NCBI GenBank assembly: GCA_017302015.1
Contig: JAFLEE010000082.1
Span: forward strand, 1-22,917
Reading direction: 5' to 3'
Length of the DNA: 22,917 nt
Source of the DNA: Spirochaetota bacterium
GTDB lineage: Bacteria > Spirochaetota > UBA12135 > COTS27 > JAFLEE01
Part shown: piece after piece, positions 1 through 6,547 of the stretch
Numbering within the stretch: the first letter of the stretch is position 1
How the letters are laid out: every line of letters starts with the position of its first letter
The notes under the pieces: generated by a model
What the model was told of the DNA's origin: nothing
Seen by the model: only the letters and a program-made list of their open reading frames with translations
The model's database searches: none
Made by a program: the position numbers and the translations under genes

Positions 1-288
1 GCCGCCGAGCCCCGCCCCGCCGCCGAAGCCTCCCCGGCCGCGGCCCCCGCCATCGATCGGCCCTCGCCGGTCTACCGGCCCCAGGGCGCCGACTCCACCC
101 GCGACGCGTTCCTCGACAAGGTCGAGCGCATCCACCGGGAGATCCTGGGCACGCCGATGGAGACCCGCAGCAACGTCGCTCCCGGAAGCGGCAGCGCCTC
201 TCCGGCCAATGGCGCCACGAATTCCCTCACCGCCACGGGCCGGAACGCCCGGGATGCCGCCGATGCCGAGACCGTGACGCCCCACTGA
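1..288 (+). CDS. C-terminal fragment of an unidentified protein
   Basis: An open frame enters from the left edge and ends at TGA 286-288, giving the last 95 residues of a protein whose start is outside the window. The fragment begins with an Ala/Pro-rich stretch, has a short charged, probably helical segment (around DAFLDKVERIHREIL, residues 36-50), and ends in a low-complexity Ala/Asn/Thr/Gly-rich tail. No domain is recognisable. Direction and codon choice fit a real gene, and the downstream bidirectional terminator closes this transcription unit. The low-complexity sequence suggests a linker or tail rather than an enzyme core. Function is unknown. Confidence 0.6.
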   Translation, partial: AAEPRPAAEASPAAAPAIDRPSPVYRPQGADSTRDAFLDKVERIHREILGTPMETRSNVAPGSGSASPANGATNSLTATGRNARDAADAETVTPH

Positions 289-300
289 AGGACGCGCCCG

Positions 301-408
301 TGAAAGCCATCCTGCGCGAACTCCGGGACACGGAAAAACTCCTCGACCTGCTCGAGCGCAAGCTCCAGCAGGCCAAGGAACGCACGCGCAAGATCGAAAC
401 GAAATAGC
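301..408 (+). CDS. Possible 35-residue charged helical small protein
   Basis: A GTG start at 301 follows an AAGGA Shine-Dalgarno match (288-292) at 8-base spacing and runs to TAG 406-408. The product is almost entirely Lys/Arg/Glu/Leu, with a heptad-like spacing of leucines (ILRELRDTEKLLDLLERKL), so a single amphipathic helix or coiled coil is likely. It lies in the same frame as the preceding gene, separated from it only by one TGA and four sense codons. It could be a separate small protein translated by re-initiation, or the natural C-terminus of the upstream protein if the TGA is read through or is an error. The terminator at 431 follows closely. No family is recognised. Confidence 0.5.
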
Positions 409-430
409 GGCCTCATTCCCCCCGACGAAA

Positions 431-460
431 AACCCGGCGACCCACGCCGGGTTTTTTTTT
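431..460. terminator. Bidirectional intrinsic terminator
   Basis: A 9-bp perfect stem (AACCCGGCG at 431-439 with CGCCGGGTT at 445-453) encloses a 5-base loop and is followed on the plus strand by a run of nine T (452-460). On the minus strand the same hairpin is followed by five T (the A-run at 428-432). It therefore ends both the plus-strand unit from the left edge and the minus-strand URO-D gene whose stop is at 501. Confidence 0.9.
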
Positions 461-500
461 GGAACGGCTGCGACCACCCCGGGAACCGCGCCCGGGAAGT

Positions 501-1601
501 TTATCGCCCCATGGCGAGGGGCCCTTCTTTGGCCGCGGCGGTCTCCCGGGCCCAATGGGCCCGGAGGTAATCCATGTAGCGCTGGCACATCTCGTCGGGG
601 ACATTGGCGGGGATATGGTTCCCGACGGCCATGAAATGCCCGGGGAGGCCCCGGGCGGCGGCCAGGGTGGCGTCGATCTCGCCGCGCACAGCTTCCCAGG
701 CGCCGAAGGTGAGGGTGCGGCAATCGACCTTGCTGCCGATGATGGCATGGGTCTTCCCCCAATCCCGGGCGAACCGGTCGAAATCATTGCTGGGCTCGAA
801 GATGAACCCGTCGGCCCCGCAGGCGGCGATGTCGGGGATGAACATGTCCCAGGTGCCGTCGGAACAGAAGAGCACCTTCTTCCCGGCGCGCCGCAGGGGT
901 TCCCAAAGTCGCCGGTAGAGCGGGATGATGTGGCGGCGGTAGAAATCGGGGTGGAGGAAGGGGCCCGCCGTCCATACGAAATCGTCGTGCTGGATATAGA
1001 CTTCGATGTCTGTCTTCGCCCAGGCCTCGGCGTAAAAAAGTGAATAATGGGCATAGCGTTCCAGGAGCGCGGCGAAGCGGGCCTCCTCGGCGGCGGCCTC
1101 CAGGAGGAGATCCCACCCGAAGGTCTGGATGGCCCCCGAGATCACCGTCTTATAATAGCCGCCGCTGACCAATTGGTTCGGGTAATCGATGAGGCGCGTT
1201 TCGTGGAGCGCCTGGTAGGCCTTCACCTGCTCGGAGAAGCCGGGGAAGCCGTACTCTCTCGCGGGGTCGAACTCCAGCACCTCTTCCGGGTCTTCGAAGG
1301 GGCAGCGTTTGGGCTGCTTCCGGTCGCTGCCGTCGGCGGCGTAGACGGCGTGCCCCATATCGGTAGCCCGGCCCGCCTTGAACCAGTCGATGAGGCCGTC
1401 TTGGGTGCCCCAGAGCAGATCGAAATCCCAGGCGTCATAGAAGGCCCGTTTTTCCGCGACGCTCAAGGGGCCGCATTTTTCGGGATCGCCCCCCGCGGCC
1501 CTTCGGGCGAAACCATGGTGGTATTCCATGGAGTATTCGGTGTGACCGACCCGGGGCGTGGGGCGCAGGGAGAGCAGGTCTCGGGCGATTTGACGACTCA
1601 T
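501..1601 (-). CDS. Uroporphyrinogen decarboxylase (URO-D) superfamily protein
   Basis: This 366-residue protein has the overall pattern of URO-D superfamily TIM-barrel proteins: a central GGYYKTVISGAIQTFGWD segment, a strand-turn segment LFCSDGTWDMFIPDIAACGADGFIFEP, and a C-terminal AVGNHIPANVP segment that matches the position of the GxGHxxxxxTP end of the family. Such stand-alone members are often not heme enzymes but methyltransferases acting on methyl-corrinoid or methoxy compounds. There is no corrinoid protein or other hem gene beside it, so the substrate is unknown. The N-terminal RxPxWxMRQAGR motif of true HemE is not seen, which argues against hemE itself. The start chosen is ATG at 1601, preceded by GGAGG with 4-base spacing; a TTG eight codons upstream is possible but less well placed. 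The gene is monocistronic, ending at the terminator at 431-460. Confidence 0.82.
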   Translation of the reverse strand: MSRQIARDLLSLRPTPRVGHTEYSMEYHHGFARRAAGGDPEKCGPLSVAEKRAFYDAWDFDLLWGTQDGLIDWFKAGRATDMGHAVYAADGSDRKQPKRCPFEDPEEVLEFDPAREYGFPGFSEQVKAYQALHETRLIDYPNQLVSGGYYKTVISGAIQTFGWDLLLEAAAEEARFAALLERYAHYSLFYAEAWAKTDIEVYIQHDDFVWTAGPFLHPDFYRRHIIPLYRRLWEPLRRAGKKVLFCSDGTWDMFIPDIAACGADGFIFEPSNDFDRFARDWGKTHAIIGSKVDCRTLTFGAWEAVRGEIDATLAAARGLPGHFMAVGNHIPANVPDEMCQRYMDYLRAHWARETAAAKEGPLAMGR

Positions 1602-1714
1602 GGGGCCTCCAAGGCTTGACCCCAAGAGCTTAGGTCCAGCGGAGGGCGGAGGCCATGGAAGAACCGCGCCGCTCCATGGACATTCTTTGCCCGGATTCCC
1701 CGGGCAGGGGCGAT

Positions 1715-2641
1715 TTAGGACAATTCAGGGGGCAGCGGGAAGTGCACGTTCTCTTCGAGCAGGCGCAAATTGCGCGAGGTACTCCCGGGGAATTTGGCCA
1801 GGAGGGCGCCGACGACCTCGAGGACGAGGGATTCGGGCGCCGAGGCCCCGGAAGAGATGCCCACCCGATCCACGCCGCGGAACCACTCGTCCCTCAGGTC
1901 GAGGTGGCTGTCGATGAGGTGGGAGGGGATGGACTTCGAGGCGCCGAGTTCCCGGAGTCGGCTCGAGTTGCTGGAATTGGCGCTGCCGATAACAAGGAGA
2001 AGGTCGATCTGGGCGGTGAGTTCCAGCACGGCCTGCTGCCGATTGGTGGTGGCGTAGCAGAGGTCTCCCTGGGAAGGGCCGCGGATCTCCGGGAACCGCC
2101 CGCGCAGGGCCTCGATGATGTCGCGGGTCTCCTGCACCGAGAGGGTGGTCTGGGTCGTGTAGGCGAGGCGGGCGGGGTCGGCCACCTGGAGCGCCGCCAC
2201 ATCCGCCACGCTCCCCACGAGTTTCACCCGGCCCTCGGGAAGTTGCCCCATCGTCCCCACCACCTCGGGATGGCCGCGGTGGCCGATGAGGATGATCTCT
2301 TCTTGCTGGCGTTCGTGCCGCGCCACGGCGGTGTGGACTTTCTTCACGAGCGGACAGGTAGCATCCACCGAGCGCAGGGACCTCCTGCCGGCCTCTTCGA
2401 CGACGGCGCGGGGCACCCCATGGGCCGAGAAGATGACGACGCAGCCGTCGGGGACTTCTTCGAGGTCCTCCACGAAGCGGGCGCCCTTGGCCTTCAGGTT
2501 GGCCACCACGGTTTTATTGTGGACGATCTCATGGCGGACATAGACCGGGGTGCCGTAGCGCGCCAGGGCCCGCTCGACGATGGTGATGGCGCGTTCGACC
2601 CCCGCGCAGAAGCCCCGGGGCTGGGCGAGAAGGATTTCCAT
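1715..2641 (-). CDS. ispH: 4-hydroxy-3-methylbut-2-enyl diphosphate reductase (IspH)
   Basis: IspH carries out the last MEP-pathway step, reducing HMBPP to IPP and DMAPP with a [4Fe-4S] cluster in the cytoplasm. The 308-residue length fits the short bacterial form. Cluster cysteines are present at C12 (QPRGFCAGVERAI), C96 (DATCPLVKKVH) and C195 (GDLCYATTNRQ). Substrate-site residues include H41 (EIVHN), H74 (SAHGV), H124 and E126 (GHRGHPEV), the TTQTTLS loop and the GSANSSNSSRL loop. The start at 2641 has no Shine-Dalgarno match; instead a -10-like TACATT lies 7 bases before the ATG. No other MEP gene is adjacent. The gene reads toward the URO-D gene with a 113-base gap, so they may or may not be co-transcribed. 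Confidence 0.97.
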   Translation of the reverse strand: MEILLAQPRGFCAGVERAITIVERALARYGTPVYVRHEIVHNKTVVANLKAKGARFVEDLEEVPDGCVVIFSAHGVPRAVVEEAGRRSLRSVDATCPLVKKVHTAVARHERQQEEIILIGHRGHPEVVGTMGQLPEGRVKLVGSVADVAALQVADPARLAYTTQTTLSVQETRDIIEALRGRFPEIRGPSQGDLCYATTNRQQAVLELTAQIDLLLVIGSANSSNSSRLRELGASKSIPSHLIDSHLDLRDEWFRGVDRVGISSGASAPESLVLEVVGALLAKFPGSTSRNLRLLEENVHFPLPPELS

Positions 2642-2665
2642 TGGAGAGAATGTAGCCCACGGACG

Positions 2666-2685
2666 GCCCGGGGGAAACCCCGGGC
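2666..2685. other. Stable hairpin with GAAA tetraloop in the divergent ispH / zinc-ribbon intergenic region
   Basis: GCCCGGGG (2666-2673) pairs perfectly with CCCCGGGC (2678-2685) around a GAAA loop on the plus strand. There is no T-run on either side, so it is not an ordinary intrinsic terminator. It lies 25-44 bases upstream of ispH and 41-60 bases upstream of the divergent gene, so it could be a DNA cruciform or operator, or simply a GC-rich palindrome. Confidence 0.4.
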
Positions 2686-2708
2686 GGCGGCCGCGATTTT
2701 CGGGATTT

Positions 2709-2714
2709 TATGAT
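2709..2714 (+). promoter_or_regulatory. Candidate -10 element for the zinc-ribbon membrane protein
   Basis: TATGAT (five of six consensus bases) sits in a short AT-rich patch 11 bases before the GTG start at 2726, where there is no good Shine-Dalgarno. It would place transcription start about 5 bases from the start codon. No convincing -35 is visible. Confidence 0.35.
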
Positions 2715-2725
2715 AAAAAAGATGG

Positions 2726-3421
2726 GTGAGCACCGAATCCGCCTGGGATCGCCTCGGGGACTACCTCGTCTCCGATTTAAGCGGCCGCCAATTCCTCTCC
2801 GCCTCGGTCGCGGCCTGCCTCGCCTCGGTGGGCCTCCTCTTGGCGCTGTATCTCGTCGCCGCGTTCCTCCAGCGCGACCCCAAGCGCCGCCATGACTGGT
2901 TGGAGGGCTCCCGGGCGCGCGCTCTCTTCCGCCTGCTCAGCCACGGGTTGATCGGCTTGATTTCCATCGGGCTCTGCCGCCTCCTCGGCTTCCCGGGGCA
3001 GGTGATGCCGGTGGTGGTGCTCATCGCCGTGTTCCTCCCCTTCGGTTTCCTCGCCGACATCGTCTACGGCTTCCTCATCGATCCCTGGCAGGGGGCCCTG
3101 CGCCGCGCGCCGCGCCGCTGCGCCCATTGCGGCAAGACCCTGTCGTTGCGCCCGCCCGAAGGGGGCGGGGCCCCCCAGGCCGCGTCCGCCGTCGATTTCG
3201 ACGAATGGAATTGCGTTTGCGGTGCGGTGCGGGTCGATGGGTACGGCGGGGGGAAGCCCCTTTCCGATTGCCCCAAATGCGGCTTCAAGACCTGGCGTTC
3301 CACCATCGAAGCGGTGCGCCCCGCCTCCCAACACGCCGATGGCGAGGGGATCGACCATCGCCGCTGCGTGCATTGCCACCACGAAGAGAAGGTGAATGTC
3401 ATCCTTTCGCGCCACCGGTAG
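2726..3421 (+). CDS. Membrane protein with a four-CxxC zinc-ribbon C-terminal tail
   Basis: This 231-residue protein has an N-terminal membrane half with hydrophobic helices at about 24-48, 71-88 and 91-115. Its soluble C-terminal half has four paired cysteines: CAHC (132/135), CVC (163/165), CPKC (182/185) and CVHC (214/217). The spacing and the intervening VDFDEWNC, CGFKTWRSTIEAV and EGIDHRRCVHC segments resemble the zinc-binding tail found C-terminal to TPM domains in YgcG-like membrane proteins. The TPM domain itself is missing and is replaced by transmembrane helices. The tail would bind two zinc ions and face the cytoplasm or periplasm depending on topology. The GTG start gives MSTESAW. 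It is transcribed divergently from ispH and convergently with the M50-like gene, so it is probably monocistronic. Function unknown. Confidence 0.75.
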   Translation: MSTESAWDRLGDYLVSDLSGRQFLSASVAACLASVGLLLALYLVAAFLQRDPKRRHDWLEGSRARALFRLLSHGLIGLISIGLCRLLGFPGQVMPVVVLIAVFLPFGFLADIVYGFLIDPWQGALRRAPRRCAHCGKTLSLRPPEGGGAPQAASAVDFDEWNCVCGAVRVDGYGGGKPLSDCPKCGFKTWRSTIEAVRPASQHADGEGIDHRRCVHCHHEEKVNVILSRHR

Positions 3422-3445
3422 CGCGAATCGGGCGGATCCCCCCCC

Positions 3446-4072
3446 TCAGCCCACGTCGAGGAGGGCGAGCACGCGCAATGGGGCGTAGGCAAGATAAAAA
3501 AGCCCGGCGGTGGAGGCGAGGAAGGCCGCGGTCACGGCGATGACGGAGAGCAGGATGCGGTCGCGGTCGAGATCGGAACTTTCGAGGGCGAAGAGCTTCA
3601 CGTTATAGGCCCATTGGGCGCACCAGGCGAGGGTGAAGAGGAAGGAAAGGCCGGCCGTCGCGAGGGGCAGGGCCGCGGGGGCCTGGTGCCGCAGCAACAG
3701 GGCGGCGGGATAATAGAGGGCGAGCACGGCGAGGGGGAAGAGCGGCAGGAAATAGGGGGCGAGTCGGATGAAGAAACTGCTCTTGTCCGACTGGACCCAG
3801 CCGAGGTCGATCCCGAAACGGATATGGTGGATCGTTCCCGAGGAGAGGAGCACGGCGGCCGCATGGGCCAATTCGTGGAAGAAGATATAGGCCGCCTGGA
3901 GGATCCGGGTGAACGCGATGAGGGCGGCGGCGGCCACCGCGCCGAGGGCGGCCAGGACGAAGCCGGAGATCGACCAGGGGAGGCCCTGGAGCACGAAGAG
4001 GAGGAGGTGGAGCGAGGGCGGGACGGCGACGAGGAAGAGGGCCGTGAGGGCCCAATAGGCGACGGGGCCCAC
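3446..4072 (-). CDS. Integral membrane HExxH protein, M50-like metalloprotease candidate
   Basis: This 208-residue polytopic membrane protein has hydrophobic segments at roughly 6-28, 33-57, 104-126, 135-152 and 175-205. An HELAH motif (H66, E67, H70, in AAYIFFHELAHAAAVLL) is embedded at the end of a hydrophobic stretch, as in intramembrane or membrane-bound zinc metalloproteases. The third ligand expected in site-2 proteases (an LDG-type motif) is not evident; a conserved-looking APYFLPLFPL segment follows. It could be an M50B-like protease or a catalytically altered relative. The GTG start at 4072 lies two bases after the TAG of the upstream TPR gene, so it is translationally coupled and is the last gene of a three-gene operon. 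Confidence 0.7.
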   Translation of the reverse strand: MGPVAYWALTALFLVAVPPSLHLLLFVLQGLPWSISGFVLAALGAVAAAALIAFTRILQAAYIFFHELAHAAAVLLSSGTIHHIRFGIDLGWVQSDKSSFFIRLAPYFLPLFPLAVLALYYPAALLLRHQAPAALPLATAGLSFLFTLAWCAQWAYNVKLFALESSDLDRDRILLSVIAVTAAFLASTAGLFYLAYAPLRVLALLDVG

Positions 4073-4074
4073 CC

Positions 4075-4479
4075 CTACTTGATCCAGCCCCGGGTCTTCA
4101 TGTCGTCCAGGCGCTGTTCCGCCAGGGTGCGGGCGGCCAGGACGGAGAAGTCGGCGATGACCTTCCGGAAGGCCTCGGCGGCCTTGGGGTACTGGCGGAG
4201 TTGGAGGTGGCAGAAGCCCATCTCGTAATAGGCCCAGGCGAGGTCGGTCTCGAATTTCTCGCGCTCGGCGGCGTAGGTCTCGATGAGCGCCTGGTATTCC
4301 CGCAGCGCCCGGCCGTACTCGCGGAACTCGTAGAAGGATTGGGCGGCTTCGGCCAATTCCCGCGGGGTGCGGGACTTGGGGGGCGGCGCGTCTTTTTTGG
4401 GGGCGCCAAGGCCGAGGGAAACGAGGAGCAGGAAGGAGAGGAGGAGCGGGACGCGCAGGCGCCCCGGGCCCGTGTGCAT
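4075..4479 (-). CDS. Exported small TPR-like protein
   Basis: The 134-residue product starts MHTGPGRLRVPLLLSFLLLVSLGLGA, a typical signal peptide with likely cleavage near residue 26 and no lipobox cysteine. After a Lys/Pro-rich linker come two TPR-like helical hairpins: ELAEAAQSFYEFREYGRALREYQALIETY and DLAWAYYEMGFCHLQLRQYPKAAEAFRKVIADF. It probably acts as a periplasmic protein-protein interaction module. The frame is open further upstream, but that part overlaps the preceding gene and has no signal-peptide logic, so ATG 4479 is preferred. It sits 4 bases after the Cys-protein stop and 2 bases before the M50-like start; a periplasmic TPR partner next to a membrane protease suggests an adaptor or substrate-recognition role (inference). 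Confidence 0.8.
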   Translation of the reverse strand: MHTGPGRLRVPLLLSFLLLVSLGLGAPKKDAPPPKSRTPRELAEAAQSFYEFREYGRALREYQALIETYAAEREKFETDLAWAYYEMGFCHLQLRQYPKAAEAFRKVIADFSVLAARTLAEQRLDDMKTRGWIK

Positions 4480-4483
4480 GGCG

Positions 4484-4801
4484 TTAGGCGTTGTAGGAGT
4501 AGACTTCGTCTTTGATCGGCAGGTTCTTGCGGAGGTCTTTGATGTACTCTTTCGTATCGGTGCCCATGGTGGTGAAATCATCGCAGATTTCCATGGTGCG
4601 CCGGGCGGCCGTGAAGTACTTGTAGTATTTCACCTCGCCGATCTTCTTCTTCCACTTGTCTTTGACGCAATTGATGCGCAGGACGAACTGGTCGCTGACC
4701 AGGGCGGGCTTTTGGATGACCACGCAGTGCTTGCAGTTGGCGCAGAAGATCTTGTCGTCGGTGATCTCAGCGTCGGTGATGGGGGATTCTTCGTTTGACA
4801 T
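4484..4801 (-). CDS. Small Cys-rich (CxxCxxC) cytosolic protein of unknown function
   Basis: The 105-residue protein has an acidic N-terminus, then FCANCKHC (C20, C23, C26), LRINC (C45) and MEICDD (C73), which could bind zinc or an iron-sulfur cluster. Between and after these is a basic, aromatic-rich segment: DKWKKKIGEVKYYKYFTAARRTM. The C-terminus ends in NLPIKDEVYSYNA. The sequence looks like a conserved short domain rather than random coding; I have a general impression of similar proteins in spirochetes and other environmental bacteria but cannot confirm it here. There is no signal peptide or membrane segment. The start at ATG 4801 avoids a much longer upstream open frame that runs antisense through lpxA. 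First gene of a three-gene minus-strand operon; the function of its partners gives no clear clue. Confidence 0.82.
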   Translation of the reverse strand: MSNEESPITDAEITDDKIFCANCKHCVVIQKPALVSDQFVLRINCVKDKWKKKIGEVKYYKYFTAARRTMEICDDFTTMGTDTKEYIKDLRKNLPIKDEVYSYNA

Positions 4802-4809
4802 GACCTGGA

Positions 4810-4839
4810 ATTCTCCGATGGAGTGGCGTTTTCTGTCAA
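4810..4839 (-). promoter_or_regulatory. Candidate promoter of the Cys-protein operon
   Basis: On the minus strand a perfect -35 TTGACA (4839-4834) is followed after 18 bases by GAGAAT (4815-4810; four of six -10 bases). Transcription would begin within a few bases of the ATG at 4801, giving a leaderless or nearly leaderless message. This fits the weak Shine-Dalgarno there. Confidence 0.5.
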
Positions 4840-4863
4840 ATGAGGGCGCCAAAGGGGGCGTTG

Positions 4864-4869
4864 TATAAT
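4864..4869 (+). promoter_or_regulatory. Perfect -10 element immediately before lpxA
   Basis: A perfect TATAAT ends 5 bases before the lpxA ATG at 4875, so the predicted transcription start coincides with the start codon. There is no Shine-Dalgarno in the space. The -35 region at 17-base spacing (TGAGGG) is poor. This is the textbook geometry of a leaderless promoter, in otherwise GC-rich sequence. Confidence 0.55.
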
Positions 4870-4874
4870 GGCCC

Positions 4875-5693
4875 ATGAGCGGTAACACGATCCACCCAAT
4901 GGCCCAGGTCTCCTCCGGGGCCCAACTCGAGGGGGTGACGGTGGGGCCCTTCGCCGTCATCGAAGAGGGCGTGCAGATCGGAAGCGGCACCGTGGTCGGG
5001 GCCGGGGCGATCCTCAAAAGGGGGACCCTCATCGGGGCCGACAACCGGATCGGCGAGCACGCCGTGCTGGGGGGGCTCCCCCAAGACCTGCATTTCGACC
5101 CGAAAACCGAGAGCGGCGTGCGCATCGGCGACCGCAACGTCATCCGAGAATTGGCCAATATCCACCGTTCGACCCGCGCCGGGGCGTTCACCGAGGTCGG
5201 CGACGACAATTACCTCATGGTCGGCTGCCACCTGGGGCACGACGTGAAGGTCCACCACCACGTCATCATCGCCAATTACTCCCTCTGCGCCGGCTTCGTC
5301 GAGGTGATGGACCACGCCTTCATCTCGGGCAATTGCGCCATCCACCAATTCGTGCGCATCGGCCGCTTCGTCATGGTCGCCGGCATCACCAAGCTGCCCC
5401 AAGACGCGCCGCCCTTCTCCCTCATCGAGGGCACCCCCGGCCGCTATCGCACCATCAATAGCGTGGGCCTGAAGCGCGGCGGCGTCCCCGGAGCCGACCG
5501 CGACCGCATCAAGCATTATTACCGCACGCTCTACCTGCGCCACGCCAGCCGGGCCGCGGCGCTTTCCGAATTGGAGGCGGGCGAACTCTGCGAGTACGGC
5601 CGGGAACTCGTCTCCTTCGTGAAGGCGAGCCGCCGGGGCATCGTGTCGGGGCCGGAGCGGGGCGGCGTGACGGCCGAGGGAGCCGGGGAGTGA
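4875..5693 (+). CDS. lpxA: Acyl-ACP--UDP-N-acetylglucosamine O-acyltransferase (LpxA)
   Basis: LpxA carries out the first step of lipid A synthesis, transferring a 3-hydroxyacyl chain from ACP to UDP-GlcNAc in the cytoplasm as a homotrimer. The 272-residue protein shows hexapeptide repeats of a left-handed beta-helix from residue 5 onward. It has the conserved RELANIHRST segment, the catalytic His of the GHD motif (H122, in CHLGHDVKV), and NCAIHQFVRIGRFVMVAG followed by LPQDAPPFSLIEGTPGRYRTINSVGLKRRG-type family sequence. The C-terminal helical domain is present, with an extra Gly/Arg-rich end. The usual neighbours lpxD, fabZ and lpxB are absent; instead it overlaps or abuts folD. A perfect -10 box just before the ATG suggests a leaderless mRNA. 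It implies an LPS-type outer membrane. Confidence 0.95.
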   Translation: MSGNTIHPMAQVSSGAQLEGVTVGPFAVIEEGVQIGSGTVVGAGAILKRGTLIGADNRIGEHAVLGGLPQDLHFDPKTESGVRIGDRNVIRELANIHRSTRAGAFTEVGDDNYLMVGCHLGHDVKVHHHVIIANYSLCAGFVEVMDHAFISGNCAIHQFVRIGRFVMVAGITKLPQDAPPFSLIEGTPGRYRTINSVGLKRGGVPGADRDRIKHYYRTLYLRHASRAAALSELEAGELCEYGRELVSFVKASRRGIVSGPERGGVTAEGAGE

Positions 5694-5695
5694 GC

Positions 5696-6547
5696 ATGGC
5701 GAAGATCCTCGACGGAAAATCCGCGCGCGCCGTCGTGCTCGACCGGGTGCGATCCCGGGTCGCCGCGAGCGGCCGCGCCCTCAAACTCTCCGTGATCCTC
5801 GTGGGGGATGACCCGGCGAGCGCCTCCTACGTGGCCAGCAAAGAGAAGGCCTGCGCCGCCTGCGGCATGCAGGGCGAGGTCATCCGCCTGGGGGCCTCCT
5901 CCACCCGGGAGCAGGTGCTCGCGGTCATCGAGCGCCTCAACCGCGACCCGGCCGTCCACGGCATCCTCTGCCAACTCCCCATGCCCGCCCAGATCCCCGA
6001 GGCCGAGATCCTGCGCGCCATCGACCCCGCCAAAGACGTCGATTGCCTGCACCCCGAGAACCTGGGCCGCCTGGTCGAGGGGCACCCCCGCGTGCTGCCG
6101 TGCACGCCCGGGGGCATCATGGCGCTCCTCGCCCACCACGGCCTCGAGGCCGCCGGCAAGCACGCCGTGGTGCTCGGCCGCAGCAATATCGTCGGCAAGC
6201 CCATGGCCATGCTGCTGCTCCACGCCAACGCCACGGTCACCCTCTGCCATTCTCGCACCCGCGATCTTCCCGCCTTCACGCGCCAGGCGGAGCTCCTCGT
6301 CGTCGCCATCGGGCGCCCGGGCTTCGTGACCGCGAACCTGGTGAAAGAGGGCGCCATCGTGGTGGATGTGGGGATCAATCGGGTCGCCGACGGCGGGCAG
6401 GCCAAGGGCTACCGCATCGCCGGCGACGTGGCCTATGACGACGTGGCGCCCCGGTGCTCCTGGATCACGCCGGTTCCCGGCGGCGTCGGCCTCATGACCG
6501 TCGCCACGCTCATGGAGAACGTCCTTCGGCTCTCGGGCGTGCCTTGA
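5696..6547 (+). CDS. folD: Bifunctional methylene-THF dehydrogenase / methenyl-THF cyclohydrolase (FolD)
   Basis: FolD interconverts 5,10-methylene-, 5,10-methenyl- and 10-formyl-tetrahydrofolate, feeding purine and one-carbon metabolism. The 283-residue length is normal. Visible signatures are the catalytic YVASK motif (Y45, K49), CQLPMPAQIPE, KDVDCLHPENLG, PCTPGGIMALL, the NADP-binding VVLGRSNIVGKPMAMLL, and the C-terminal PVPGGVGLMTVATLMEN. The start is taken at ATG 5696, five bases after a GGGGAG Shine-Dalgarno inside the end of lpxA. A GTG at 5690 overlapping the lpxA stop would add two residues. The gene is translationally coupled to lpxA upstream and to the MFS gene downstream. Confidence 0.96.
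   Translation: MAKILDGKSARAVVLDRVRSRVAASGRALKLSVILVGDDPASASYVASKEKACAACGMQGEVIRLGASSTREQVLAVIERLNRDPAVHGILCQLPMPAQIPEAEILRAIDPAKDVDCLHPENLGRLVEGHPRVLPCTPGGIMALLAHHGLEAAGKHAVVLGRSNIVGKPMAMLLLHANATVTLCHSRTRDLPAFTRQAELLVVAIGRPGFVTANLVKEGAIVVDVGINRVADGGQAKGYRIAGDVAYDDVAPRCSWITPVPGGVGLMTVATLMENVLRLSGVP

Noticed and set aside
1688-1706. Hairpin TGCCCGG/CCGGGCA downstream of ispH
   Set aside because: There is no T-run on either strand, and the stem is ordinary for GC-rich DNA, so it was not called a terminator.
1655-2713. Long plus-strand open frame opposite ispH
   Set aside because: It is the antisense shadow of an unmistakable ispH with all cluster cysteines; long shadows are expected at this GC content.
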